From positions 6,720 to 11,908 of the forward strand of contig DCFC01000007.1 in NCBI GenBank assembly GCA_002314325.1: DNA of 5,189 nucleotides. The letters run 5' to 3'. The DNA comes from Megamonas hypermegale. GTDB lineage: Bacteria > Bacillota > Negativicutes > Selenomonadales > Selenomonadaceae. The stretch's first letter is position 1, and every line of letters begins with the position of its first letter. Shown piece after piece: positions 1 through 5,126 of this stretch. The translations under genes were made by a program, and so were the position numbers. Under the pieces are notes generated by a model. That model had not been told where the DNA came from and did no database searches. It worked only from the letters and a program-made list of their open reading frames with translations.

Positions 1-51
1 ATAAAAAATAGTTTTCTTAAAGTAAAAATCTTTTAGCGGTGCACGAACCAA

Positions 52-102
52 GGCACTTTCTTTTTCGGCAACTTTTCTTTGTGCCAGCAAAGAAAAATTG
101 CC
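52..102. repeat. Accessory repeat modules and 15-bp hairpin beside the left repeat
   Basis: GGCACTTTCTTT occurs at 52-63 and again as the end of the palindromic repeat at 162-173. Between the copies, GGCAACTTTTCTTTG (67-81) and CAAAGAAAAATTGCC (88-102) form a 15-bp inverted repeat with one mismatch around the 6-base loop TGCCAG. No T-run directly follows the stem on either strand, so I do not call it an intrinsic terminator. The sequence looks like a nested or partial second unit of the same repeat family. The remaining bases 1-51 are AT-rich with a small imperfect palindrome (GGTGCACGAACC, 38-49), and I see no gene in them. Confidence 0.6.
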
Positions 103-174
103 CGGCGCAATATGAAGATAAATTAAGAAATTAATTCTCTTTATCTTATGTTGCGCCGAACGGCACTTTCTTTA
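88..174 (+). repeat. Palindromic interspersed repeat, left copy (MITE-like)
   Basis: This 87-bp element recurs in inverted orientation at 5102-5189; by eye the copies differ at about eight positions plus one single-base gap, so they are roughly 90% identical. It is itself a long imperfect palindrome. The outer ends are CAAAGAAAAATTGCC and GGCACTTTCTTT, and an inner stem pairs CGGCGCAA (from 103) with TTGCGCCG (ending 158) and continues imperfectly into AGATAAA/TTTATCT around an AT-rich centre. The element overlaps the TAA stop of the permease (172-174). It has no open reading frame or transposase, so a non-autonomous mobile repeat or a structured intergenic repeat are both possible. In RNA from the permease gene it would fold just after the stop codon and could protect or end that transcript. 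Confidence 0.8.
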
Positions 175-1524
175 ATTCGATCTTTTTTTGATGCTGTAAC
201 CTACAGCTAATATAATCAGCCATATTGGCAAAATAAACAGCGCCATCTGTGTATCAGGAATTTGATACATCATTACGGCGATGAAAATTAAAAAGGCAAT
301 GCAGAAATAATTGATGAACGGATAGCCGATGGCTTTGAAATGCAGTTTGTCGGCTACGCCTTCGCGCTGTTTAGCTTTTTTGAACTTCAGATGCGTAACG
401 ACGATAATAAACCAGCTTACGAGTACAGCGGCTACGGCGATGGATACGAGGTACATGAATACTTTTCCCGGGAAAAGATAGTTGAGCACTACGGCGATGA
501 GCGTAATGCCGGAGGAAACGAAAATGCCGACCATCGGTACACCGTTGCGCGACAGTGCTGTCAAAATTTTCGGCGCGTTGCCTTGACTTGCCAGACCGTA
601 CAGCATGCGCGAGTTGCTGTAGATTGCACTGTTGTACACGGAAATGGCCGCCGTAAGTACAACGATATTCAAGAGATGCGCCGCTGCCGGAATGCCGATA
701 TTGGAGAAAATCTGCACGAACGGACTAGCCTGCATGCCGACTTCATTCCACGGGTATAAAATCATGAGTACGACGAGCGTACAAATATAAAAGAGCAGAA
801 TACGTACGATAACCTGATTTATCGCCTTCGGAATGGATTTTTGCGGTTCGTCGGCTTCTCCCGCCGTTATACCGATTAATTCAATGCCGCCGAAGGAGAA
901 CATTACGACGACGAGCGACAGAGCCAGTCCCCACCAGCCGTTCGGCAGATAGCCGCCGTGCGACCACAGATTGCTCAGGTTATTCGGGAACGGTCCCATA
1001 TCCGTGAAGATGATGTACAAACCGAAAATTATCATGCAGCAGATTGCCGCCACTTTGATGATGGCCGTACAGAACTCGAACTCACCGTATATACGCACAT
1101 TGATTAAATTAATCGCCGTGATGATTACAAGACAGATAAGGGCGGACAGCCACTGCGGCACGTCAGGAAACCAGTAATTTATATAAATGCCTACTGCCGT
1201 AAGTTCAACCATGCTTACGATTACATAATTCATCCAATAATTCCAGCCGGATAAAAAACCGACAAATTCATGCCAATACGTGTTGGCATATTCGCTGAAC
1301 GAGCCGGAAACGGGGTTGTCCACCGCCATTTCGCCAAGCATGCGCATGATAAAAAATATGACGCAGCCGCCGATTAAATAAGATAGGGAAATAGCCGGAC
1401 CGGCCAGCTGTATCGTCGCCGCCGAGCCGTAGAAAAGACCCGTCCCGATGGCGCCGCCGAGTGCAATCATCTGCAAGTGGCGGTTTTTCAGGCCGCGTTT
1501 CAGCTTCTTCGTATCATCTCTCAT
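172..1524 (-). CDS. Amino acid permease, AAT family (AroP/PheP/ProY-like)
   Basis: This 450-residue inner-membrane transporter of the APC superfamily probably imports an amino acid by proton symport. It has the usual family length and about twelve hydrophobic segments. Family landmarks include the N-terminal LKRGLKNRHLQMIALGGAIG stretch (residues 8-27) followed by TGLFYGSA, then GSFSEYA (74-80), SGWNYW (92-97), the FSFGGIELIGITAGEADEP block (209-227) with SIPKAINQV after it, and YNSAIYSNSRMLYG (297-310). From memory these match E. coli AroP and PheP closely, while FYGSA and YPWNEVG recall ProY. The substrate is therefore most likely aromatic or another neutral amino acid, but sequence alone does not fix it. 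The ATG start is supported by AGGAGG seven bases upstream. The gene follows the IIA gene after 94 bp containing a hairpin and a possible own promoter. Its TAA stop lies in the edge of the left repeat. Confidence 0.93.
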   Translation of the reverse strand: MRDDTKKLKRGLKNRHLQMIALGGAIGTGLFYGSAATIQLAGPAISLSYLIGGCVIFFIMRMLGEMAVDNPVSGSFSEYANTYWHEFVGFLSGWNYWMNYVIVSMVELTAVGIYINYWFPDVPQWLSALICLVIITAINLINVRIYGEFEFCTAIIKVAAICCMIIFGLYIIFTDMGPFPNNLSNLWSHGGYLPNGWWGLALSLVVVMFSFGGIELIGITAGEADEPQKSIPKAINQVIVRILLFYICTLVVLMILYPWNEVGMQASPFVQIFSNIGIPAAAHLLNIVVLTAAISVYNSAIYSNSRMLYGLASQGNAPKILTALSRNGVPMVGIFVSSGITLIAVVLNYLFPGKVFMYLVSIAVAAVLVSWFIIVVTHLKFKKAKQREGVADKLHFKAIGYPFINYFCIAFLIFIAVMMYQIPDTQMALFILPIWLIILAVGYSIKKRSN

Positions 1525-1550
1525 GAAAAAACCTCCTAATAATTACAAAA

Positions 1551-1578
1551 CCCTGTAGGTTTCTCTATTCCTACAGGG
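1551..1578 (-). terminator. Hairpin in the permease leader; weak terminator or attenuator
   Basis: CCCTGTAGG (1551-1559) and CCTACAGGG (1570-1578) form a perfect 9-bp stem with a 10-base loop. On the minus strand the stem is followed by TTTTG, a short U-tract, and by the permease ribosome site about a dozen bases later. It could end transcription from the IIA gene. If the promoter at 1607-1634 is used, it would instead sit in the permease leader as an attenuator or stability element. The U-tract is short, so the strength is uncertain. No T-box or known riboswitch motif fits in the 94-bp gap. Confidence 0.5.
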
Positions 1579-1606
1579 CTCAATAGTACAAATAGATATG
1601 TTTACT

Positions 1607-1634
1607 ATTATACACAAATCATTCATAATTTAAA
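1607..1634 (-). promoter_or_regulatory. Candidate permease promoter
   Basis: On the minus strand TTTAAA (1629-1634, 4 of 6 consensus) is separated by 16 bases from a perfect TATAAT (1607-1612). The -35 box lies inside the last codons of the IIA gene. Transcription would start near 1600 and give a leader of about 75 bases containing the 1551-1578 hairpin. An inverted repeat, AATAGTA (1582-1588) with TACTATT (1603-1609), overlaps the -10 and start region and could be an operator. The inference rests on consensus matching only. Confidence 0.4.
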
Positions 1635-2101
1635 AGACCTTTTTCACCGGCAGTGACATTTTGTCCAATTTTATACACTTCCACTTTTTCGTCGCCGGTA
1701 AAGGCAATCGGCGAAACGAGCGATTTTCCCGCTTGTCTTACTATTTCCAAATCAACGACAACGAGCACGTCGCCTTGTTTTACGCTGTCGCCTTTTTTTA
1801 TATTTGTATCGAAGCCTTCGCCTTCCAAATCCACCGTATCAATACCTACATGAATTAAGATTTCCGTGCCGTCCGCTTTTGATTTCAGACCGAAAGCGTG
1901 TCCCGTCGGATAAGCCGCCGTTACTTCCGCATCGAACGGAGCTATTACCGTGCCGTCCGTCAAGTCGATACCGCAGCCCTCGCCCATCATCTTCTGTGCA
2001 AACGCCGGGTCCGGAATATTTTCCATAGCCACTACTTTTCCCGTCATCGGCGAAATGAAATCTTTGGCTCCGTTTGTAAATATCTTTGAAAACAATCCCA
2101 T
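1619..2101 (-). CDS. PTS glucose-type IIA component (IIA-Glc family), stand-alone
   Basis: This 160-residue cytoplasmic phosphocarrier accepts phosphate from HPr on a histidine and passes it to a IIB domain. The core is complete: SPMTGKV (17-23), PDPAFAQKMMGEGCGI (30-45), IAPFDAEV (53-60), the first active-site histidine in GHAFGL (His68) and the phosphorylated histidine in LIHVGIDTVDLEGEGF (His84). These correspond to His75 and His90 of E. coli Crr. The length is close to Crr (169) and to single-domain relatives such as B. subtilis YpqE. No IIB, IIC, HPr or enzyme I gene is in the window, so it must serve partners encoded elsewhere. The ATG is preceded by GGAGG at good spacing. The upstream region has a promoter overlapped by a cre-like site. 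Whether it also regulates permeases or adenylate cyclase, as Crr does in enterics, cannot be judged here. Confidence 0.95.
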   Translation of the reverse strand: MGLFSKIFTNGAKDFISPMTGKVVAMENIPDPAFAQKMMGEGCGIDLTDGTVIAPFDAEVTAAYPTGHAFGLKSKADGTEILIHVGIDTVDLEGEGFDTNIKKGDSVKQGDVLVVVDLEIVRQAGKSLVSPIAFTGDEKVEVYKIGQNVTAGEKGLLNYE

Positions 2102-2133
2102 TATAATTCCTCCAAAAAATCTTTTTCGTTACT

Positions 2134-2258
2134 TATTGTGCTAATTGATTTTCTAAAGCAGTAGAATACTTTACATTTAGTGCGGTTGAGTGCTAATATC
2201 GAACGAATGTAAAGTATTATACTGCTGATTACAGGCTCGATGTTTTACCAGCACAATA
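2134..2258. repeat. Nested inverted repeat upstream of the IIA gene
   Basis: Two inverted repeats are nested. The outer arms are TATTGTGCT (2134-2142) and AGCACAATA (2250-2258). The inner arms are 21 bases each (2157-2177 and 2206-2226), begin AGCAGTA and end CTTTACATT, and have one mismatch around a 28-base loop. The outer intervals differ in length (14 and 23 bases), so the structure is asymmetric. No T-run follows the stem on either strand, so it is not an ordinary terminator. If the 2277-2306 promoter is used, the whole structure lies in the IIA leader RNA. Alternatives are a paired operator or a small non-autonomous mobile element with TATTGTGCT ends. There is no coding potential. Confidence 0.65.
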
Positions 2259-2276
2259 GATTTTTCATTATGTTCA

Positions 2277-2306
2277 ATTATACACTAAAAATGCAATCGT
2301 TTACAA
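2277..2306 (-). promoter_or_regulatory. Candidate promoter of the IIA gene
   Basis: On the minus strand TTGTAA (2301-2306) is separated by 18 bases from TATAAT (2277-2282). Transcription would begin near 2270 and give a leader of about 170 bases containing the nested inverted repeat. A second TATAAT (2216-2221) lies inside the inner repeat arm but has no convincing -35 box. The call is by consensus match only. Confidence 0.45.
2292..2305. promoter_or_regulatory. cre-like operator (CcpA-type catabolite control)
   Basis: TGCAATCGTTTACA fits every fixed position of the general Gram-positive cre pattern TGNAANCGNWNNCA, and has one departure from the stricter TGWAANCGNTNWCA on either strand. It overlaps the -35 box of the candidate IIA promoter, a placement expected to cause repression by a CcpA-like LacI-family protein. 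That such a regulator exists in this organism is inferred, not seen. Confidence 0.5.
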
Positions 2307-2361
2307 TAAAGCTCCCGCATTATTACAAATTTTTTCAATTTATTATCTTTTAGCGCGCAAA

Positions 2362-2393
2362 AAAAGACGGCCTGCTGCTGCAAGCCGTCTTTT
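2362..2393 (-). terminator. Intrinsic terminator of the DUF2680 gene
   Basis: AAAAGACGGC (2362-2371) pairs perfectly with GCCGTCTTTT (2384-2393) around a 12-base loop. On the minus strand the GC-rich stem runs directly into seven T residues, the standard Rho-independent layout. It sits about 20 bases past the stop codon of the secreted protein and ends that transcript before the IIA promoter region. Because the stem flanks are A-rich on one side and T-rich on the other, weak action on plus-strand transcripts is also possible. Confidence 0.9.
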
Positions 2394-2411
2394 GCAATGT
2401 ATTCAATTTTC

Positions 2412-2843
2412 TTACCATCTGCAGCCGTGTCCGCCATGGTGCCAGCCGCGTCCGTGGCCCGGTCCGTAGCCGTCGCCCCAGCCGCCGCAGCCGTAACCGT
2501 TGCCGCAGTTATAACCGCTGCCGTCGCAGTTGGCCAGATTATTTTCCATTCTGTCGAGGAGATAATCGGCTCTTTCCTGCGTCATCGTGCCGTCAGCCAC
2601 GCGGCGGTCAAGCTGCTCTTTGCGCATTTCCAGCATGCCGGATTTGTATTCATCCAGTTTGCCCGCTTCATTGGCAATAACGCAGAACGGTTTGCCGTCT
2701 CTACGTTCTTCAATAACACTATCTACACTGCGGTTCGTAATCGAAGCGACAAGTTCCGCCGGATTGTTGTACGAACCAGCTGCAAACGCGCTCACCGCTA
2801 TAGCTACAATAAGTAAAGTCAGCATTGTAATTTTCTTCAACAT
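2412..2843 (-). CDS. Secreted DUF2680 (YckD-like) protein with Cys/Gly/His-rich tail
   Basis: This is a 143-residue exported protein of unknown function. Residues 1-21 form a signal peptide: KK, then a hydrophobic stretch MLTLLIVAIAVSAFA, with likely cleavage after AFA or AFAA. Residues 27-107 match my memory of the DUF2680/YckD pattern: NPAELVASITNRSVDSVIEE, then a KPFCVIANEAGKLDEYK segment, RRVADGTMTQERADYLL and ending in NCDG. Residues 108-143 are low-complexity, rich in Gly with aromatic residues, and carry Cys113, Cys119, Cys141 and His130, His135, His136, His139, with Cys106 just before. Such a tail could bind metal ions, but this is inference. The ATG is preceded by AAAGGAG. The gene follows the kinase by 101 bp on the same strand, has its own candidate promoter and ends in a strong terminator. 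The position suggests it is a target or accessory of the two-component system. Confidence 0.85.
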   Translation of the reverse strand: MLKKITMLTLLIVAIAVSAFAAGSYNNPAELVASITNRSVDSVIEERRDGKPFCVIANEAGKLDEYKSGMLEMRKEQLDRRVADGTMTQERADYLLDRMENNLANCDGSGYNCGNGYGCGGWGDGYGPGHGRGWHHGGHGCRW

Positions 2844-2892
2844 GATAAGTCAGCTCCTTTTATTTATTATTGCGTTGTCTTTTCTTATCTTG

Positions 2893-2922
2893 CTTTTATT
2901 CTAACAGTAAATTTTGTCAAAA
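2893..2922 (-). promoter_or_regulatory. Candidate promoter with palindrome for the DUF2680 gene
   Basis: On the minus strand a perfect TTGACA (2915-2920) is followed after 16 bases by TAAAAG (2893-2898). An extended -10 alternative, TGTTAGAAT (2898-2906), overlaps it. The -35 box is the centre of an 11-base palindrome, TTTTGTCAAAA (2912-2922), a possible operator. This would let the secreted protein be expressed independently of the kinase operon. No strong terminator lies between the two genes, so read-through is also possible. Confidence 0.5.
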
Positions 2923-2932
2923 CTGTGTCTTT

Positions 2933-2944
2933 TTTCGGCCGAAA
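2933..2944. other. 12-bp perfect palindrome after the kinase stop
   Basis: TTTCGGCCGAAA directly abuts the kinase stop codon. As a hairpin it would have only a 4-bp stem with a GGCC loop. It is followed on the minus strand by As rather than Ts, so it is a poor terminator. It may be a protein-binding site or chance. Confidence 0.35.
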
Positions 2945-4393
2945 TTAAGGCAATTTGAATTTAAATTCCGCACCGCCGCCGGTGTGGTTTGTGGCTGTCA
3001 ATTCGATATTGTGCCGTGCAGCAATCTGTTTGGCTATAGCCAGCCCCAGCCCTGTGCCTGTCTTGTTTTTTTCGCCTTTTGTCTTGTAAAACCGTTCAAA
3101 TATATGCGCCAAATCCTTTTCATCTATGCCGACACCGTAGTCGCGGACAGTAATATCTTTATCGGTCGCAATTACTTCTACTTTCCCGCCCGTCTGGGAA
3201 AATTTGACGGCGTTGTCGAGTATTATCAAAAACATCTGTCTGAGCCTGCCGTAGTCGCCTTCCAGCGGCAACGGGCATTTCTGCTCAAAATCTATTGCTA
3301 TATCTTTGGCTTTGGCAATCTGGCGGGCGCTGCGCAGTGCATCTGACAGAACATCGTTTAATAATAGAGACTGTTTTTCTATAGCGAAATCGGGATTTTG
3401 CAAGCGTGACAAATCGAGTAAATCACCGACGAGACGCTGGAGAAATTTCGCTTCATTGAGCATCTGCCGGTGGTACTGCTCCACTTTTTCCGGTTCGGTT
3501 ACGATTTTGTCGCAGAGTGCCTCCAGCGAGCCGCGTATCACGGTAACGGGCGTGCGAAGCTCGTGCGAAATATTGGAGATGAAATCCTTGCGCATCTGTT
3601 CCAGCTTCAGGCTTTCCTGACTGGCTTTATCCAGACGCACCGCCAATAAGTCCAGCACATTAGCCAGCTCACCGATTTCATCATTCTGCACTACGTTGCA
3701 CTGCGTCTTGTATTCGCCCTGCGCCAGTTTCAGCGCCACCTGTTTCATCTTGTTGAGCGGTTTGGTGAATATGTACACCAGTCCGAGCGACAGGACGAAC
3801 ACAACGGCAAGAGCCAGACCGATACTTATACTCAGAATGACCAGCCCCTGCCGTACGGCTTCTTCCATGCCGGAAACGGGTGAATGGAGCAGCACCGCAC
3901 CGATGACTTTGCCTGTGTCATCTTTCACCGGCACGCCCGCCGTCAGTGTAAGCTGCGATAAAACGTCGCTGAACCCTTCACTGAATACCGTTTTGTCGGC
4001 GAAAACCTCATTTATCACCTCGCTGGCGTTGGGCGGCAAATCGGCAAACTTGTATTGATAGTTCATTCTGTTGTGCATATTATGGCGCATAAAATGGCGC
4101 GTATTGGGCATGATTAAGTTCATATTTTCATCGACAATCCAGATTCCCATGTCCATGCTGTCGCAGATGAGCGGTAAGCCCATCATCGCGCCTCTGTGCA
4201 TGCCGTGCGTTAAATTCGCCGACAATATCTCCGCCATTGTCTGAGCGTATTTTTGCAGTTGTATTTTGTGAATTTCCACCGTGTAATCCTTAAACAGAAT
4301 AAAAAATACGCTGCTGATGATGAGAGAGAAAATGACGAGTGCCAGAACGAAATTCACGGCCAGTTTTAAAGCTATTTTACTTTTGAACATCAC
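2945..4393 (-). CDS. Membrane sensor histidine kinase with Met/His-rich sensor domain
   Basis: This 482-residue bacterial sensor kinase autophosphorylates on His and passes phosphate to the regulator encoded just upstream. In order it has TM1 (about 8-34), an extracytoplasmic domain (35-182), TM2 (about 183-209), HAMP (about 207-259), and a HisKA dimerisation domain with the H-box FISNISHELRTP (271-282, His277). The ATPase domain follows, with N-box ILDNAVKF (Asn394), DYGVGID (418-424), F-box IFERFY (431-436) and GTGLGLAIAK (446-455). All catalytic motifs are intact. The sensor domain looks PAS/Cache-like (GIWIVDENMNLI, and AGVPVKDDTGKVIGAVLL at 152-169). Residues 63-110 hold ten Met and five His, which hints at soft-metal sensing; this is inference. 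The GTG start overlaps the regulator's TGA by four bases. An ATG one codon later (4388-4390) is equally possible, and GAGG at 4401-4404 serves either. A single operon with the regulator is near certain. Confidence 0.95.
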   Translation of the reverse strand: MMFKSKIALKLAVNFVLALVIFSLIISSVFFILFKDYTVEIHKIQLQKYAQTMAEILSANLTHGMHRGAMMGLPLICDSMDMGIWIVDENMNLIMPNTRHFMRHNMHNRMNYQYKFADLPPNASEVINEVFADKTVFSEGFSDVLSQLTLTAGVPVKDDTGKVIGAVLLHSPVSGMEEAVRQGLVILSISIGLALAVVFVLSLGLVYIFTKPLNKMKQVALKLAQGEYKTQCNVVQNDEIGELANVLDLLAVRLDKASQESLKLEQMRKDFISNISHELRTPVTVIRGSLEALCDKIVTEPEKVEQYHRQMLNEAKFLQRLVGDLLDLSRLQNPDFAIEKQSLLLNDVLSDALRSARQIAKAKDIAIDFEQKCPLPLEGDYGRLRQMFLIILDNAVKFSQTGGKVEVIATDKDITVRDYGVGIDEKDLAHIFERFYKTKGEKNKTGTGLGLAIAKQIAARHNIELTATNHTGGGAEFKFKLP

Positions 4394-5073
4394 GCTTTAA
4401 CCTCAAATTTATAGCCTACGCCCCAGATGGTTTTTATTTCCCAGCTGTCATGCGGAAAATTGTCCAGTTTGGCACGCAGACGCTTTATATGGCTGTCAAC
4501 CGTCCTGCTGTCGCCGAAATAATCGTAACCCCACAGTTTGTTTAGAAGATTATCGCGCGAAAATACCCTGTCTTTATGCGTCGCCAAAGTCCAGAGAATT
4601 TCAATCTCTTTTTTCGTGAGCGGCAAAATTTCATCATCGACCGAAGCCGTGTAATCGTCCAGATTTATTTTCAGATTATCGTACGTGAAAATCTGCTGAT
4701 TGGCTTCATAACCCTTGATGCGCCGCATTATCGCCTTGATGCGCGCCATGACTTCTCCCGGCGAGAACGGCTTTACGATATAATCGTCCGCGCCGATTTC
4801 CAGCCCCATGATTTTCTCAAAATCCTCGCCGCGCGCCGTAATCATGATTATCGGCACATTGGAAATCCTGCGTATCTGCCGGCATACGGAAAAGCCGTCG
4901 ATTTTCGGCATCATTACATCGAGCAGTAAAATATCCGGTTGTTCGGTGTTGAATTTATCCAGTGCCGTCTCCCCGTCCGTCGCAACCAGCGGCACATAGC
5001 CTTCCTTTTTGGCGTATTCCGCCAGAATGGAGGTGATTTGCTCGTTATCATCAACAATCAGTACTTTTATCAC
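4390..5073 (-). CDS. OmpR/PhoB-family response regulator
   Basis: This is a 227-residue cytoplasmic transcription factor and the partner of the kinase that overlaps its 3' end. The receiver domain (about 1-118) has the acidic pair Asp8-Asp9, the phosphoacceptor Asp52 in LLLDVMMPKIDG, Thr79 in IIMITA and Lys101 in YIVKPFSP. All residues needed for phosphorylation and switching are present. The C-terminal winged-helix domain (about 127-225) shows LTKKEIEILWTLATH (152-166), VFSRDNLLNKLWGYD (170-184), the recognition-helix region RTVDSHIKRLRAKL (190-203) and the wing GVGYKF (218-223). Length is typical. The start is GTG (MIKVLIVDDN), with AAAGGAGCG upstream at normal distance. The promoter region overlaps the right-hand palindromic repeat. 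Its targets are unknown; the secreted DUF2680 gene downstream is the natural first candidate. Confidence 0.96.
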   Translation of the reverse strand: MIKVLIVDDNEQITSILAEYAKKEGYVPLVATDGETALDKFNTEQPDILLLDVMMPKIDGFSVCRQIRRISNVPIIMITARGEDFEKIMGLEIGADDYIVKPFSPGEVMARIKAIMRRIKGYEANQQIFTYDNLKINLDDYTASVDDEILPLTKKEIEILWTLATHKDRVFSRDNLLNKLWGYDYFGDSRTVDSHIKRLRAKLDNFPHDSWEIKTIWGVGYKFEVKA

Positions 5074-5097
5074 AATAAATACGCTCCTTTTTTCTCT

Positions 5098-5126
5098 ATT
5101 TTAAAGAAAGTGCCCATTCGGCGCAA
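5098..5126 (-). promoter_or_regulatory. Candidate promoter of the two-component operon, built in the repeat
   Basis: On the minus strand TTGCGC (5121-5126, 4 of 6) is separated by exactly 17 bases from TAAAAT (5098-5103, 5 of 6). The -35 box is part of the repeat's inner stem and the -10 box straddles the repeat's inner edge. Transcription would start near 5091, leaving a very short leader with AAAGGAG close behind. A promoter further out, beyond the window, is not excluded. Confidence 0.4.

Noticed and set aside
67..102. 15-bp hairpin considered as an intrinsic terminator of the permease
   Set aside because: No T-run directly follows the stem on either strand; it is better explained as part of the repeat family, although it might still affect transcript ends.
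88..174. CRISPR-like array from the repeated AAAGAAA/TTTCTTT blocks
   Set aside because: The blocks alternate in orientation, spacing is irregular, there are no unique spacers and no cas genes; they are parts of palindromes.
340..759. 139-residue plus-strand reading frame opposite the permease
   Set aside because: It lies wholly inside the well-supported permease gene on the other strand and has no recognisable domain.
2189..2197. GAGTGCTAA, identical to one half of the CIRCE heat-shock operator
   Set aside because: The partner half TTAGCACTC is not present nine bases away, and the downstream gene is a PTS protein, so it is treated as a chance half-site in the loop of the inverted repeat.
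2397..2904. Two plus-strand reading frames of 139 and 105 residues opposite the DUF2680 gene, one Ala/Val-rich
   Set aside because: They are antisense shadows of a gene with signal peptide, ribosome site and terminator. The Ala/Val richness is the complement of the Gly/Cys-rich tail codons.
2870..4058. Plus-strand reading frames of 158, 104 and 120 residues opposite the histidine kinase
   Set aside because: The kinase on the minus strand is complete with all catalytic motifs; these frames show no family resemblance or start signals.
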